Source of the DNA: Anaerolineales bacterium
GTDB taxonomy: Bacteria; Chloroflexota; Anaerolineae; Anaerolineales; Villigracilaceae
Assembly: GCA_013360875.1 (NCBI GenBank)
Contig: JABWAU010000009.1
Location: 1-57,095 of the forward strand
DNA length: 57,095 nt
Reading direction: 5' to 3'
Both the position numbers and the translations under genes were made by a program. Shown in pieces: positions 1-10,371 of the stretch. Positions within the stretch are counted from its first letter, which is position 1. The number at the start of each line of letters is the position of its first letter. The notes beneath the pieces are model-generated. The model was given only the letters and a program-made list of their open reading frames with translations, was not told the DNA's origin and did no database searches.

Positions 1-621
1 GTCGAAATCAGGCTGGTAGAAACGATTGAATAGAACCAGCCCGTCTGCGCCCGCGTCCGCGATCAGTTTTACAAAATTGGGAATCGAGGTGACGAAGGGG
101 CTGATCTTCACCGCCAGCGGAATGTTGATCGCGGACTTCACCTCCGCCACAAGTTCCACCTGCATATCCTCGATGTCGCCGGAGGTCATGTCCATGTCGG
201 TGGCGACGTAATACATGTTGAGTTCGAGCGCGTCCGCGCCCGCTTCTTCGATCTTGCGGGCATAACCCGTCCAGCCGCCCTTCGAGACGCCGTTCAAACT
301 GCCGATCACGGGAATGGACAGCGCCTTCTTCAACCCTGTCACGTTGTTCAGGTACTTTTCCGGGCTGATGCCATACAAACCGCCATCCGGCAGGTAGGAC
401 AAAGCCTCCGCGAACGATTCGCTTCCGCGATTCAAGTAGTGATCCAGTTCCAGGCTTTCGTGGATGATCTGCTCCTCGAAGAGCGAATACATCACGATCG
501 CGGATATTCCTGCCTCCTCGAGTTTCTTCGCGCGTTCGATCTTTTTCGAGAGGGGAGAGGCTGAGGCGACGAGCGGGTTCTTTAAATTCAGACCAAGATA
601 GGTTGTGGAAAGATCCGTCAT
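1..621 (-). CDS. Dihydroorotate dehydrogenase-like flavoprotein (3' end outside window)
   Basis: The first 207 codons run off the window edge. The start at 621 gives an N-terminus [17 protein letters not shown], the usual beginning of dihydroorotate-dehydrogenase-like TIM barrels, with the product pattern '[12 protein letters not shown]'. Further on are '[15 protein letters not shown]' and '[10 protein letters not shown]', where the Lys is in the position of a flavin/orotate-contacting residue of the DHOD barrel. Genes of this type are often found beside nifJ and are annotated as DHOD-like rather than as true PyrD. Here the gene lies 49 nt downstream of nifJ on the same strand, so co-transcription is likely. 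A role in electron transfer linked to the pyruvate oxidoreductase is inference only. True pyrimidine synthesis cannot be excluded without the C-terminus. Confidence 0.8.
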   Translation of the reverse strand, partial: MTDLSTTYLGLNLKNPLVASASPLSKKIERAKKLEEAGISAIVMYSLFEEQIIHESLELDHYLNRGSESFAEALSYLPDGGLYGISPEKYLNNVTGLKKALSIPVIGSLNGVSKGGWTGYARKIEEAGADALELNMYYVATDMDMTSGDIEDMQVELVAEVKSAINIPLAVKISPFVTSIPNFVKLIADAGADGLVLFNRFYQPDFD

Positions 622-670
622 GGTAGTCTCCAAATGGATGGGGCGGGAGGATGTCCCGCCCCGTTCGCGC

Positions 671-3600
671 CTATTCCTGTTTGCTTCCGTTCCCGTTGTA
701 GTGCATCGAAGCCATCTGCTGGTATAACGTCCAGCGCGACTTGGCGTCCTGCTGCGCCTCACGCATGAGTTGTTCGGCGCGTTCCTCGTCCATTTGCGTA
801 AGCATCTTGTAGCGCGTCTCGTTGTAGGCATACTTTGAGATCGGGATGCTTGGTTCTTTCGATTCGATGATGAGCGGATTTTGTCCCTGTCGGACGAGGC
901 GCGGATCGTAGCGATACATGGGCCAATGACCGGACTGCACCGCCAGTTTCGCCTGGTCGAGGCTGCGCGCCATGTCGTAACCGTGCGCGATGCACGGGCT
1001 GTAGGCGATGATGAGCGACGGACCGTCGTAAGACTCAGCCTCGAGGAAGGCGCGCAGAGTCTGTTGGTCGTTGGCGCCCATCGCGACGCGGGCGACGTAC
1101 ACGTAACCGTATGTCATCGCGATCAGACCGAGGTCCTTTTTGGGCAGGGACTTGCCGCCCATGGCAAATTTGGCGACCGCCGCGCGTGGCGTGGACTTGC
1201 TCGCCTGACCGCCGGTGTTCGAATACACCTCGGTATCCAGCACGAGGATGTTGACGTTGCGCCCGCTTGCCATCACGTGATCGAGACCGCCGTAGCCGAT
1301 ATCGTATGCCCAGCCGTCGCCGCCGATGATCCACACGGATTTCTTGACGAGACTATCGGCAAGACTGACCAGGTCTTTGGCGCGCGGATCGTCCGAACCG
1401 GCAAGTTTGTTCTTCAATTCGCCGATGCGTTCGCGCTGCGCGTCGATGCCCGCCTCGTCGGATTGATCCGCGTTCAGGATGGCTTCGATCAACTCTTTGC
1501 CAAGTTCCTTCTCGAAAGTGGGGAGGAGTTCGCGCGCAAATTCGTTCTGCTTGTCGAGCGTCAGCCTCATGCCGAGACCGAACTCCGCGTTATCCTCGAA
1601 CAACGAATTCGACCACGCCGGACCGCGCCCCTTCGAGTCCACAGCCCAAGGTGTGGTGGGGAGGTTGCCGCCGTAGATCGAGGAACAACCTGTTGCGTTG
1701 GCAATGACCGCCCGGTCACCGAACAATTGCGAGACCAGTTTCACATAAGGCGTCTCGCCGCATCCCGCGCATGCGCCGCTAAACTCGAATAGCGGGCGGA
1801 GCAATTGCGAGTTCTTGATCGTCGAGGGATTGATCAACTTGCGGTCGAGGTCGGGGATGCTCATGAAGAAATCCCAGTTCTTTGCCTCCTGTTCGCGCAG
1901 AGGCGGCTGCGGCGCCATGTTGATCGCCCGGCGTCCGACCTGCGTCTTGTCCTTCACAGGACAAGCCTCCACACACAACGTACAGCCTGTGCAATCCTCC
2001 GGCGCGACCTGCACGGTATAGGCATAACCCTGTGAAAACTCCTTGAACTTTGACGGCATGTGTTTGAACGTCTCAGGCGCGTTCGCCAGCAGTTTCTCGT
2101 CATACACTTTATGCCGTATTACTGCATGCGGACAGACCATCACACACTTGCCGCACTGGATGCAGATATTCTCGTCCCAAACGGGGATCTCCAAAGCGAT
2201 ATTACGTTTTTCCCATTGTGTTGTACCAAGCGGGAACGTACCGTCAACAGGAAATGCCGAAACGGGGATATTGTCGCCGTTGGAGGCGATGATCTCCCCA
2301 AGCACATTGCGGACAAATTCGGGCGCTTCTTTCGGCACCGGAAGCCGGCGCGTGATCTTCGACGTAATCTCTGCTGGAACTTTGACCTCGTACAGATTTT
2401 CGAGCGTGCTGTCCACCGCCTCGAAGTTCTTCTTTACGACGGCTTCCCCGCGCTTGCCGTATGTCTTCTCGATGGCTTTCTTGATCTCCGCAATGGCGGC
2501 TTCGCGCGGCAGGATGCCGCTGATGGCGAAGAACGCGGTTTGCATGATGGTGTTCACGCGCCCGCCCATACCGGTCTTTTCGGCGACTTCATAGCCGTTG
2601 ATGACGTAGAACTTCAGGTTCTTCCCGATGATGTCCTTCTGAACTTCGACGGGGAGTTTGTCCCATATTTCGTCGGGACCGTACAAACTGTTGAGTAAAA
2701 ATGTTGCGCCCGGCTTTGCATATTTGAGCATGTCCACGCGCTCGAGGAATGTGAATTGGTGGCAGGCGACGAAATTCGCCTGGTTCAATTCGATGAGGTA
2801 TGGCGCGCGGATCGGTTGCGGACCGAACCGCAAATGCGACATGGTCACCGTGCCGGATTTCTTCGAGTCATAATAGAAATAGCCCTGCGCAAAGTTGTCC
2901 GTTTCCTCGCCGATGATCTTGATCGAGTTCTTGTTCGCGCCCACCGTGCCGTCCGCGCCGAGACCGAAGAACACACAACTTACCACGCCTTCGGGTTCGA
3001 TGATGAAGGATGGGTCAACCTCCAGGCTGGTGAACGCAACATCGTCCTTGATGCCGACGGTGAAATGGTTCTTGGGTTCGGGTTTGCTCATTTCGTCCAA
3101 CACGGCTTTGACCATGGCGGGCGTAAATTCCTTCGAGGAAAGTCCATAACGCCCGCCGATAACTTTGACGTTTGACCTGCGACCTTCTACCAGAGCATTC
3201 ACCACGTCCAGGTACAGCGGTTCGCCGGATGCGCCCGGTTCCTTTGTGCGGTCGAGCGCGGCGATGGATTTCACGCTGGCGGGCAATGTCTTGACGAAAT
3301 GCTCCACAGAGAAGGGGCGATACAGCCTCACGCGGATCGCGCCGACCTTTTCGCCTCTTTCCGACAGGCGCTGCACGGTCTCTTCCACCGTCTCGCCGCC
3401 GGAACCCATGATGACGACTACGCGTTCGGCTTCGGGGTGACCGAAGTAATCGAACAGGTTGTACTGCCTGCCGGTCACCCGGGCGAACTTGTCCATGGCT
3501 TCCTGCGTAATGGCGGGAACTGCCACGTAGTATGGGTTCGCTGCCTCGCGCATCTGAAAGTAGACATCCGGGTTCTGCGCGGAACCGCGCAGCACAGGTC

Positions 3601-4234
3601 GTTCCGGGGAGAGGGCGCGAGCTCGATGAGCGCGGATCAGGTCCGGGTCTATTAATAGGCGGAGTTCGTCATCCGTAAGTTGGAGGATCTTGTTGACCTC
3701 GTGCGAGGTGCGGAATCCATCGAAGAAATGCAGGAAGGGCACACGGGCTTTTAGGGTTGCCATCTGCGCGATCGCGGCAAAGTCGTGTGCCTCCTGAACC
3801 GATCCGCTGGAAAACAGCGCCCAACCCGTCTGGCGGACAGCCATCACGTCCTGATGATCGCCGTAGATCGAGAGCGCATGCGCCGCGATGGCGCGCGCTG
3901 CCACGTGAAAGACCGTGCTGGTGAGTTCGCCCGCGATCTTGTACATATTGGGGATCATCAGCAGAAGACCCTGCGAGGCGGTGAACGTGGTGGTGAGCGC
4001 GCCGGTTTGGAGCGCGCCGTGCGCCGTTCCCGCCGCGCCGCCCTCGGATTGCATCTCGATCACGAGCGGAATCGTGCCCCATAAATTGGGTTTGCCTTTG
4101 GCTGACCACTCGTCCGCGAATTCGCCCATGCCGGAGGAGGGGGTGATCGGGTAGATGGCAATCACCTCGTTCAAGCGGTGCGCGACAGACGCCGTGGCTT
4201 CATTGCCGTCTATCATGATTACTGGTTGTTTCAT
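671..4234 (-). CDS. nifJ: Pyruvate:ferredoxin (flavodoxin) oxidoreductase, single-chain NifJ type
   Basis: Converts pyruvate and CoA to acetyl-CoA and CO2 while reducing ferredoxin or flavodoxin. The single chain of 1187 residues matches the family length. Order of parts: N-terminal pyruvate-binding domain ([18 protein letters not shown]), CoA-binding and swapped domains, a two-cluster ferredoxin domain ([11 protein letters not shown] near residue 690 and [11 protein letters not shown] near 746), then the thiamine-diphosphate domain with the proximal cluster Cys (CAGCGE near 820) and the [12 protein letters not shown] motif. I chose the start at 4234 ([13 protein letters not shown]), because AAAGGAGCAAGTAATG gives an ideal Shine-Dalgarno site; a longer in-frame reading to 4279 lacks one. 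It is the central anaerobic pyruvate-oxidising enzyme and suggests a fermentative or facultative lifestyle. Confidence 0.97.
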   Translation of the reverse strand: MKQPVIMIDGNEATASVAHRLNEVIAIYPITPSSGMGEFADEWSAKGKPNLWGTIPLVIEMQSEGGAAGTAHGALQTGALTTTFTASQGLLLMIPNMYKIAGELTSTVFHVAARAIAAHALSIYGDHQDVMAVRQTGWALFSSGSVQEAHDFAAIAQMATLKARVPFLHFFDGFRTSHEVNKILQLTDDELRLLIDPDLIRAHRARALSPERPVLRGSAQNPDVYFQMREAANPYYVAVPAITQEAMDKFARVTGRQYNLFDYFGHPEAERVVVIMGSGGETVEETVQRLSERGEKVGAIRVRLYRPFSVEHFVKTLPASVKSIAALDRTKEPGASGEPLYLDVVNALVEGRRSNVKVIGGRYGLSSKEFTPAMVKAVLDEMSKPEPKNHFTVGIKDDVAFTSLEVDPSFIIEPEGVVSCVFFGLGADGTVGANKNSIKIIGEETDNFAQGYFYYDSKKSGTVTMSHLRFGPQPIRAPYLIELNQANFVACHQFTFLERVDMLKYAKPGATFLLNSLYGPDEIWDKLPVEVQKDIIGKNLKFYVINGYEVAEKTGMGGRVNTIMQTAFFAISGILPREAAIAEIKKAIEKTYGKRGEAVVKKNFEAVDSTLENLYEVKVPAEITSKITRRLPVPKEAPEFVRNVLGEIIASNGDNIPVSAFPVDGTFPLGTTQWEKRNIALEIPVWDENICIQCGKCVMVCPHAVIRHKVYDEKLLANAPETFKHMPSKFKEFSQGYAYTVQVAPEDCTGCTLCVEACPVKDKTQVGRRAINMAPQPPLREQEAKNWDFFMSIPDLDRKLINPSTIKNSQLLRPLFEFSGACAGCGETPYVKLVSQLFGDRAVIANATGCSSIYGGNLPTTPWAVDSKGRGPAWSNSLFEDNAEFGLGMRLTLDKQNEFARELLPTFEKELGKELIEAILNADQSDEAGIDAQRERIGELKNKLAGSDDPRAKDLVSLADSLVKKSVWIIGGDGWAYDIGYGGLDHVMASGRNVNILVLDTEVYSNTGGQASKSTPRAAVAKFAMGGKSLPKKDLGLIAMTYGYVYVARVAMGANDQQTLRAFLEAESYDGPSLIIAYSPCIAHGYDMARSLDQAKLAVQSGHWPMYRYDPRLVRQGQNPLIIESKEPSIPISKYAYNETRYKMLTQMDEERAEQLMREAQQDAKSRWTLYQQMASMHYNGNGSKQE

Positions 4235-4436
4235 TACTTGCTCCTTTGGAGACAGGCTTAAGTGCCCGGATTTTTCCATTCAAGCAAGTGTATCCCCCGC
4301 AGGTAAAACCTGTTAGTTATGAATGGCTTAATTACTTGTGCCTGTTGTCACATTTCGGACAAAAATGGTGGGATTGGACGCATGCCGCTTTCATTTGGCT
4401 GATTTTTCGCAACTACTCAGCCCTTCTCGCATACGC

Positions 4437-4547
4437 AGACTCTAAAAGTCTTTATCGCAAAAACAGACGCTGAATTTGCAGAGACATCATGCTTGAAGTG
4501 CATTTTTGATTGCAAAGGAGACCTTTGGGTCTTGCCTGAGCAGTTAC
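4437..4547. repeat. Dispersed intergenic repeat, copy 1 (111 bp)
   Basis: This stretch in the 436-nt gap upstream of nifJ aligns along its whole length with 37219-37330. Shared blocks include AGAC(C/T)CTAAA at the left, then TTA(T/C)CGCAAA, CAGACGC, and at the right AAAGGA(G/A)ACCTTT followed by GGGTCTTGCCTGAGCAGT. The left and right blocks are inverted copies of each other (perfect 15-bp arms in copy 2, degenerate here). The rest of 4280-4670 shows no gene I can support. Confidence 0.75.
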
Positions 4548-4670
4548 GATTTTACGCAGATAAAACCCTTTGGGTCACTGTCATGCGACATTCATGACGC
4601 TCTTGGCTGGGAAGCGCCTGAAAAGAGGGACCATGGTCTTGCCTTACAGGGTATGGCTGCGAAACATCGG

Positions 4671-5198
4671 TTATTTGAGATACGGTTTTGCCAGCAACAA
4701 AGCCGCCAGCGATTTGGCGTCGGGAATTTCGCCACTTTCCGCCCTTTGAATTGCCTCGCTAACTGGGATCTTTTCAACCGATAAGAATTCGTCGTCGTCC
4801 GCTTCGAGCGGATTATATTTCAGGTCTGTGGCAATGTAAACGACCATGAATTCGGTGGAGTAACCGGGGGCAAGATAGAACTCGCCGACTTTTTGCAATC
4901 TGCCCGCCTCCATGCCCGTCTCTTCACGGATCTCGCGCGCCGCGCATTCCTCGAACGGCTCGTCGCCGTCACGCGTCCCCGCAGGGAGTTCGAGCAGATC
5001 AACGCCCGCCGCGTGGCGGTACTGGCGGACGAACAACAGATTCCCGTCCGCGTCCACAGGGACGAGGATCACCGAACCGCCATGTTCGATAATCTCGAAT
5101 TTCGTCTCGCGCCCGTCGGGGGTTTTGAGATGGTCGCGGCGAATCTTGAAGGCGCGCCCCTGCATGAGCATTTCGGATCTGATCAACTCGAATGGCAT
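4671..5198 (-). CDS. Nudix hydrolase, ADP-ribose pyrophosphatase type
   Basis: A 175-residue Nudix enzyme. The box Gx5Ex7REUxEExGU is complete at residues 74-96 (GTRDGDEPFEE then REIREETGM). The upstream FVRQYRHAAGVDLLELPAG segment is typical of ADP-ribose/ADP-sugar pyrophosphatases, which hydrolyse ADP-ribose to AMP and ribose 5-phosphate using Mg2+. The ATG at 5198 follows GAGGTAAACGAT, an acceptable ribosome site. A TATAAT-like box lies about 30 nt upstream, just beyond the terminator hairpin of the preceding lipoprotein gene, so this is probably a separate unit. Substrate assignment is by family resemblance. Confidence 0.92.
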   Translation of the reverse strand: MPFELIRSEMLMQGRAFKIRRDHLKTPDGRETKFEIIEHGGSVILVPVDADGNLLFVRQYRHAAGVDLLELPAGTRDGDEPFEECAAREIREETGMEAGRLQKVGEFYLAPGYSTEFMVVYIATDLKYNPLEADDDEFLSVEKIPVSEAIQRAESGEIPDAKSLAALLLAKPYLK

Positions 5199-5241
5199 AT
5201 CGTTTACCTCGTTTCGATGAAGATGCGGTGATTATAAGACA

Positions 5242-5267
5242 AAAGCCCGGACGCACAGCCGGGCTTT
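5242..5267 (-). terminator. Rho-independent terminator after the LysM lipoprotein gene
   Basis: Arms AAAGCCCGG and CCGGGCTTT form a perfect 9-bp stem with an 8-nt loop. On the minus strand the hairpin is followed by a T-rich run (TTTTGTCTT). It sits 38 nt past the stop of the gene ending at 5306. Confidence 0.8.
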
Positions 5268-5305
5268 ACATTCACGGGTTTGCTGGGTTACAACGCTCAG
5301 GCGCG

Positions 5306-5995
5306 CTATGGGATGTTCAATGTCTGTCCAACGGTCAACGCGGCGTCAACGGAAATGTTGTTGTGCTGGGCGATCGTCAAAGGCTCGATGTCGCCGAACA
5401 GGCAGGCGACGCTGTACACAGTCTCGTCGGAGGAGGTTACGGTGTAGGTTGTGGGATGGTTTCGCAACATGCGTTCCTCCGGGAAGGCCCCGCTCTGCGG
5501 TATGGCCAGGACCGTGCCGGGAGGGTACAGAACGCCGGAACTCAAACCGCTCAACCGCAGTAACGCCTCCGGGTCAACGTTATATCGGCGCGCGATGCAG
5601 TATGGGAACTCGCCCTTTTTCAACGTATAGGTCGTCGGTCGCGACCCCACAGGCACCGAAGTGGACGTCGGCGCGGATGCCACTGCCTGTGTGGCGGTTG
5701 GCACGATCCCGATGATCGGGGTAGGGGTCAACGTTGCGCTATCCGGCGCTTCGGTGCCGCCGATGATCGGCGTTGGCGTTGCCTGAGCAGCAATCGCGGT
5801 GAGCGTGGTAATGTTCTCCACGTCCTGCATACTCGTCGGTTGGCTTGCGATCGGCGTCGAGAAAAAGCTGTTGGGATCAATGGGCGTGTTGGTGACAACA
5901 GGCGGCGTTGAATACGGTTGTTCGCATGCCGATATCAGCATGGCAACCAGGAACAGGGTTGAGGCAATGGTCGAGCCTCGTTTCGTACGTGACAT
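5306..5995 (-). CDS. Secreted lipoprotein with two LysM domains
   Basis: The 229-residue product begins with a basic n-region, a hydrophobic stretch and the lipobox LISAC, so it should be lipidated and exported. A Thr/Pro/Ala-rich linker follows. Two LysM-type modules end the protein: TYTLKKGEFPYCIARRYNVD... and TYTVTSSDETVYSVACLFGD..., each closing with a (L/T)xIP turn. LysM modules bind peptidoglycan-type glycans, so a cell-surface anchoring role is likely. The start at 5995 is preceded by GAGGAGAACTCC; a longer reading to 6052 lacks a ribosome site. It has its own promoter (6031-6059) and terminator, so it looks monocistronic. Confidence 0.85.
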   Translation of the reverse strand: MSRTKRGSTIASTLFLVAMLISACEQPYSTPPVVTNTPIDPNSFFSTPIASQPTSMQDVENITTLTAIAAQATPTPIIGGTEAPDSATLTPTPIIGIVPTATQAVASAPTSTSVPVGSRPTTYTLKKGEFPYCIARRYNVDPEALLRLSGLSSGVLYPPGTVLAIPQSGAFPEERMLRNHPTTYTVTSSDETVYSVACLFGDIEPLTIAQHNNISVDAALTVGQTLNIP

Positions 5996-6030
5996 GGAGT
6001 TCTCCTCGATCTCGAACAAAAGTTTCAGTG

Positions 6031-6059
6031 ATGGTAGCATATCCCAATTCAAGCGTCAA
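6031..6059 (-). promoter_or_regulatory. Sigma-70-type promoter for the LysM lipoprotein
   Basis: Read on the minus strand: TTGACG, a 17-nt spacer, then TACCAT, about 36 nt upstream of the chosen start codon. Confidence 0.55.
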
Positions 6060-6112
6060 GTTGTGGGATAGGGAATTGGTGGGATGAAAAAAAACGACGC
6101 AAAACGGACGCT

Positions 6113-7096
6113 CTATTCCAACATAGCCTGTAGATTTTTTGCGGTCGTCTCCGGAACCAGGTCGCAGCCCGGCCAGACCGCATCCACGCCCGCCTCTTTC
6201 GCTCCGATAACTGCTTCCGTTATATCTGCTTCGTCTCCCCGATACAACGTCGCGACCGGATCGATGTTTCCGAACAACAATGTGTCCTTCAATGCTTCAC
6301 GCGCTGACTTGAGAGCCGTCAACTGATCCAGTGAGACCGCCTCCGCGCCCGTTAGCGGCAGCCAATGCAATGCCTTGTCCATCCTCCCGCACACGGACAA
6401 AACCCTCGGCTTCGGCAGCCTTTCGATCAGATCCCTTTCTGCCGGGAACACGAACTTTTCATACACGGACGGTCCAACAAACCCCGCAGACCCACCCATA
6501 TCGTGGATCGTGATGAAATCCGCGCCCGCCTCGCGATACGCCTTGCCAATCTCCGCAAGGAAGGACGAAAGACGAAAGAGCGCATCGAGAACAGCCTGCG
6601 GCTCGTTTTTCATTTCCACGACCATGTTCGGCAGGTTGCAAAGATACAACAACAATGTGTACGGTCCAGGGATCAACCCCGAAATGACCACATCCTCCCC
6701 CACGTCTTTCTTCACCAAACGAATCGCTTCGCAAATAACCCCCAATCTCCCAATCTCTAGTCCTATATTTTCTACTCCTCTGATCTCTTTCGTGCTCTTG
6801 TATACCACCTTCCTCACCTGCGGAAATTGCATTCTCCCATCCTCATAAAAATTCAACTCTGCCCCCAGCGCCTCGGCGGGCGCGCATAAATCCAGCGGCA
6901 GGGTTGCCGACGGAATCCCCGTCAACTTGAAGGTGCTCGCCGCCGCCCGCGCCATCTTCTGCGCATTGCGATGCACTTCATGCCAAATCAGCCCCTCGTG
7001 TTCCAGCCCCTCCACCGTGACATGAATCAACCCGCTGAAGGCGGGAACCACGTCCATCTTTTGACCTGACAACAGCGAGAGAATTTTTCCGCGCAT
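6113..7096 (-). CDS. Uroporphyrinogen-decarboxylase-family methyltransferase, MtaA/CmuA-like
   Basis: About 327 residues of the UroD fold, in the branch used by corrinoid-dependent methyltransferases (MtaA, CmuA, MtbA) rather than heme synthesis. Visible motifs: ISGLIPGPYTLLLYL, IHDMGGSAGFVGPSVYEKFV, a Cys in VLSVCGRMDKAL (C236 from the chosen start) and a second Cys in WPGCDLVPETT (C311). In MtaA-type enzymes zinc is held by His-x-Cys and a distal Cys. Here the His position is Ser (LSVCG), an oddity that may change metal binding or function. The start is uncertain: ATG 7096 fits the family N-terminus, while TTG 7117 is an alternative; neither has a strong ribosome site. The neighbours support a C1 methyl-transfer role. 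Confidence 0.8.
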   Translation of the reverse strand: MRGKILSLLSGQKMDVVPAFSGLIHVTVEGLEHEGLIWHEVHRNAQKMARAAASTFKLTGIPSATLPLDLCAPAEALGAELNFYEDGRMQFPQVRKVVYKSTKEIRGVENIGLEIGRLGVICEAIRLVKKDVGEDVVISGLIPGPYTLLLYLCNLPNMVVEMKNEPQAVLDALFRLSSFLAEIGKAYREAGADFITIHDMGGSAGFVGPSVYEKFVFPAERDLIERLPKPRVLSVCGRMDKALHWLPLTGAEAVSLDQLTALKSAREALKDTLLFGNIDPVATLYRGDEADITEAVIGAKEAGVDAVWPGCDLVPETTAKNLQAMLE

Positions 7097-7105
7097 CTTC
7101 CTTTT

Positions 7106-7221
7106 ACCAATCACCAATTACCAATCACAGATTACGCTTTACATTTCCAGTAACTCGTCATCCGTAACTACCTCACTGACTACTGAACACTGATGACTGA
7201 TGACTGCTCACTTGCTCACTG
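7106..7221. repeat. Low-complexity intergenic repeat (ACTGATGACTG-type)
   Basis: Between the UroD-like and homocysteine methyltransferase genes the sequence decays into iterated short words: ACCAATCACCAATTACCAATCA, then CTGATGACTGATGACTG and CTCACTTGCTCACTG. A similar array lies at 43885-43965. No coding or promoter signal is evident in it. Confidence 0.6.
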
Positions 7222-7229
7222 ACGCCCGT

Positions 7230-8114
7230 TCACTTCTTCACTGCCCTCACAATCGCCGCGATATGCTCCGGCGTATTCCCACAACACCCGCCGACTACCT
7301 TGGCTCCTAACTCGATGTATTTCAACGAAAATCTTGCCATGTCTTCGGGGGTCATGTCGTACACGCCCTGTTCGGTTTCGATGTCCATGTGCGGGACGCC
7401 GGCATTGGGCTTCACCCAAAGCGGAAAGTTCGGCACGGTCGCCGCGTATTCCTTCACCACCGCTTCCATGTTTTCCAGTGTCGTTCCGCAGTTCGCGCCG
7501 ACCAGCGCCGCACCCATTTCGCTGTATCGCTTGATGACATCTTTCGGCTTGACGCCCATCATCGTGCGCGTGCCGCGGTCATAACTAAACGAGACCACGA
7601 TGGGCAAATCGGTGACGGAACGCGCCCCCTCGAACGCGGCAGTCGCCTCCTCGAATGCGAACATCGTCTCGATGAGCAGCAAATCCACGCCACCCTCGGC
7701 GAGCGCCTTTGCCTGCTCCGCAAACGTTGCCCGCACCTCCTCCGCCTCCAGCGGACCGTAGGGCTTGATCAACGCGCCAACCGGTCCCATCGAACCGGCG
7801 ACCAGCACATCGGTCCGTTGCGAAGCGGCTTTGCGGGCAATCTCCGCCGCCCGCATATTCACCTCTGGCGCGCGCTCCTGATATTTCGAGTCCTTCATCC
7901 GCATGCGCGTCCCACCGAAGGTGCAGGTCAGGATGATGTCTGACCCTGCTTCGACGAAGGACGAAGCGAGCTTGAAGATAGTATCGGGGGCGTCAATGAC
8001 CAGGTCTTCGGGCGGCTTGCCGGGCTTGAGACCCATCTTCTGCAAATTCGAGCCCGTTGCCCCATCCGCAACGAGAATTTCCCCGCTGTTCAGTCGTTCA
8101 AGAAATTTGTTCAT
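7230..8114 (-). CDS. Homocysteine S-methyltransferase family protein
   Basis: The 294-residue protein has the Pfam S-methyl_trans barrel. It starts with the conserved LVADGATGSNLQKMG and carries the three zinc cysteines: one in GANCGTTLENM and the pair in VGGCCGNTPEHIAAI near the C-terminus. Such enzymes move a methyl group from S-methylmethionine, betaine or a methyl-corrinoid to homocysteine (or another thiol), forming methionine. The ATG at 8114 has a clear AAGGAG ribosome site. Located between the RACo-like and UroD-like genes on the same strand, it is probably the methyl-acceptor arm of a small demethylation or methyl-transfer locus. The donor cannot be read from the sequence. Confidence 0.9.
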   Translation of the reverse strand: MNKFLERLNSGEILVADGATGSNLQKMGLKPGKPPEDLVIDAPDTIFKLASSFVEAGSDIILTCTFGGTRMRMKDSKYQERAPEVNMRAAEIARKAASQRTDVLVAGSMGPVGALIKPYGPLEAEEVRATFAEQAKALAEGGVDLLLIETMFAFEEATAAFEGARSVTDLPIVVSFSYDRGTRTMMGVKPKDVIKRYSEMGAALVGANCGTTLENMEAVVKEYAATVPNFPLWVKPNAGVPHMDIETEQGVYDMTPEDMARFSLKYIELGAKVVGGCCGNTPEHIAAIVRAVKK

Positions 8115-8163
8115 GGTTCTCCTTAACTTCCCTCTCCCATTTGGAGAGGGGCAGGGGTGAGGG

Positions 8164-10326
8164 TTACTTCATGAAATTCTTCGCCATCGGGTCCGCCTTG
8201 CGGTGCGGAATCAAATGCGCGATATGCGGAAACGGCTCGCTCATGTGTGGAAAACTCGTGGCGAGCATGAACTGATTTTGAAACTCCGGATCGGTTGGCA
8301 GTTCGAAGCGTTCCACCTTGCGCGTCACGCTGTCAATCTCATTGCGCTTCTCGATGTTCAACAGCGCAATCCGTGCCCCGTCGCCCGCCGCGTTACCCAC
8401 CGCGTACACATTCTCCAGCGGGCAATCGGGAATCAAGCCAATCAGCATCGCCTTCTCTTTGTCAATGTAACTGCCGAAGCCGCCCGCCAGGATGATTTTA
8501 TCAGGGCTTTGCAGGTTCATCCGCTTCAACAGCGTGCGCGCCGCCGTGAACAATGCCGCCTTCGCCAGTTGAATTTGCCTCACATCCTGTTGGGTGATAG
8601 GGATGTCGCGCCCGATGGACGTTTCCTCCGCCCAGGCAATGACATACTCCCAGCCCGCCTCTCCCTCCCGCACACGCTTCGACTTTAACTCTTTCCTGAA
8701 TCTGCCCCGAGAATCCACAATCTCCGCCCGGAACAATTCTGCCACCGCGTCAATGATGGCGGAGCCGCAAATACCCTTTGCCTTGCCGCTGTTCCATTCC
8801 TCCTCCCCGACGATTTTATAGCGCGGCTCGAGGGTCTTTTCATCTATATGAACTCTTTCGATGGCGCCAGGCGCGGCGCGCATCCCATATTCCACATGCG
8901 CCCCTTCCAGCGCGGGACCCGTCGGCGTGGACGTGCAGACCAGCCGTTTGCGGTTGCCCAGCACCAGTTCCGCGTTCGTGCCCACGTCAATCAACAGCCA
9001 GTTCTCATCCTGCTTGTGGGGTTCCTCGGCGAGAATCATCGCGCTCGTATCCGCCCCCACAAACGACGCAATCGTCGGCAGGACATGCACATTCCCCGAC
9101 GGGTTGATTTGGATTCCCAACTCGCGCGCCTTTACGTCAATGGACTCGTGAATGGCAGGCACGAACGGCGCCAGCCCCAAATCCTTCGGTGGGAGATTCA
9201 ACACAAGATGGTGCATGGTCGAATTGCCTACCAGAACCATTTCCAGAATATCTTCTGTACTGATGCCGTTGCGAGGACGTTGGTCGAGTAGGCGGTGTTC
9301 GCCCGCCGTATCGAGACCATCGTCCGAAGCAATCTCTTGTTCGAGGAGTGCTTCCCGGTTATCGGGGGATTGCTTCGTTTGCGCTCGCACATCGTCCCCA
9401 ACGGGGAATGACATGTTTGCTGTCTTCACCGCCTGTTTCAGCAACTTGTTCAGCGTGGCGATGATCGCCTTGTGCAATTTCTCCAGCCCGTCGGGGTGTT
9501 CGATTGTGTACTGAATGCGCGACATAACATCCTCGCCGTACACAATCTGCGGATTCATCTCCGACTCTGCTGCCAGCAGTTCGCCCGTCCGCAGGTTGCA
9601 CAGATAGAGCGCCACCGTCGTCGAGCCGATATCCACCGCTGCGCCGTAACTATCCTCCACATACCCCGGCTGGACTTGAATCACCTCGCGGTCATTCCAC
9701 ACCGAAACGGTGACATTCCACTTTGCCTCGCGCAGCGTTTTCGAAAGCGTCCGCAGACACTGATAGTCAATCTTCAATTCATGCCAGCGCGGAAGTTTTT
9801 CCTCCTCCCCGCGCACCAGCGCCATCGAAGTTTCCAACCCCTTTGCCAGCCGCTCCCAATCGGCAATCGGACGTTCCAGCGTGGGCGGGCTCATCGAAAC
9901 GAGATATTTCCGAATCGCCGGCTTGATTTCGATCTGCCGCTCGCGCGCAGTTTTTCGCACGATTTGTTTGTTGCCGCGGCTCTCCTCCGGGACGTTAATC
10001 AACACATCGCCGCGAATCCTGCATTGACAGGAGAGCCGCACCTGTCCGACTTCCCAGCCTTTATCCTTTAATAGCTTTGGTCTGCGCTTGAAGTAATTCG
10101 CTTCTTCGATGGAAACAGGGGAGAGGTGTTCGCGCTTCGAGTCAATGTTGTATTTTTCGAAGCGACCTTCTTCGATCAGAACCATGCACTTGCCGCAGGT
10201 GGCATTCTCCGCGCAAATGGACTCGATCTCCACGCCCAATTCACGCGCCGCGGTACGGACGGATGTCCCCTCCTCCACTTGTCCGCGCCGACCGGAGGGC
10301 TGCAGGATGATGGTGTGTTTGGTCAT
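8164..10326 (-). CDS. RACo-like [2Fe-2S] and ASKHA-domain corrinoid activator
   Basis: A 720-residue protein resembling reductive activators of corrinoid methyltransferases (RamA/RACo functional class; DUF4445/ASKHA domain). The N-terminal ferredoxin-type domain has C38-x5-C44-x2-C47 and a further Cys at 100 or 102 (LSCQC) for a [2Fe-2S] cluster. A linker follows, then an actin-like ATPase domain with AVDIGSTTVALYL and LLIDVGTNAELVLG, and a conserved GNAAGDGARIALLN near the C-terminus. Family role: ATP-driven reduction of Co(II) corrinoid back to Co(I). The corrinoid protein it would serve is not in the window. It follows the PF13769-type gene by 45 nt and precedes the methyltransferase gene, consistent with one operon. 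Confidence 0.9.
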   Translation of the reverse strand: MTKHTIILQPSGRRGQVEEGTSVRTAARELGVEIESICAENATCGKCMVLIEEGRFEKYNIDSKREHLSPVSIEEANYFKRRPKLLKDKGWEVGQVRLSCQCRIRGDVLINVPEESRGNKQIVRKTARERQIEIKPAIRKYLVSMSPPTLERPIADWERLAKGLETSMALVRGEEEKLPRWHELKIDYQCLRTLSKTLREAKWNVTVSVWNDREVIQVQPGYVEDSYGAAVDIGSTTVALYLCNLRTGELLAAESEMNPQIVYGEDVMSRIQYTIEHPDGLEKLHKAIIATLNKLLKQAVKTANMSFPVGDDVRAQTKQSPDNREALLEQEIASDDGLDTAGEHRLLDQRPRNGISTEDILEMVLVGNSTMHHLVLNLPPKDLGLAPFVPAIHESIDVKARELGIQINPSGNVHVLPTIASFVGADTSAMILAEEPHKQDENWLLIDVGTNAELVLGNRKRLVCTSTPTGPALEGAHVEYGMRAAPGAIERVHIDEKTLEPRYKIVGEEEWNSGKAKGICGSAIIDAVAELFRAEIVDSRGRFRKELKSKRVREGEAGWEYVIAWAEETSIGRDIPITQQDVRQIQLAKAALFTAARTLLKRMNLQSPDKIILAGGFGSYIDKEKAMLIGLIPDCPLENVYAVGNAAGDGARIALLNIEKRNEIDSVTRKVERFELPTDPEFQNQFMLATSFPHMSEPFPHIAHLIPHRKADPMAKNFMK

Positions 10327-10371
10327 ATACGGATTCCCCTCTCCTCTCGGGAGAGGGGCAGGGGTGAGGGT

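Noticed and set aside
881-1792. Long plus-strand ORF opposite nifJ (303 codons)
   Set aside because: It is antisense to the conserved thiamine-diphosphate domain of nifJ and has no recognisable motif or ribosome site; it is a shadow of biased codon use.
7106-7221. Possible CRISPR-like array
   Set aside because: The repeated words are short and variable, have no uniform spacer length and no cas genes are near.
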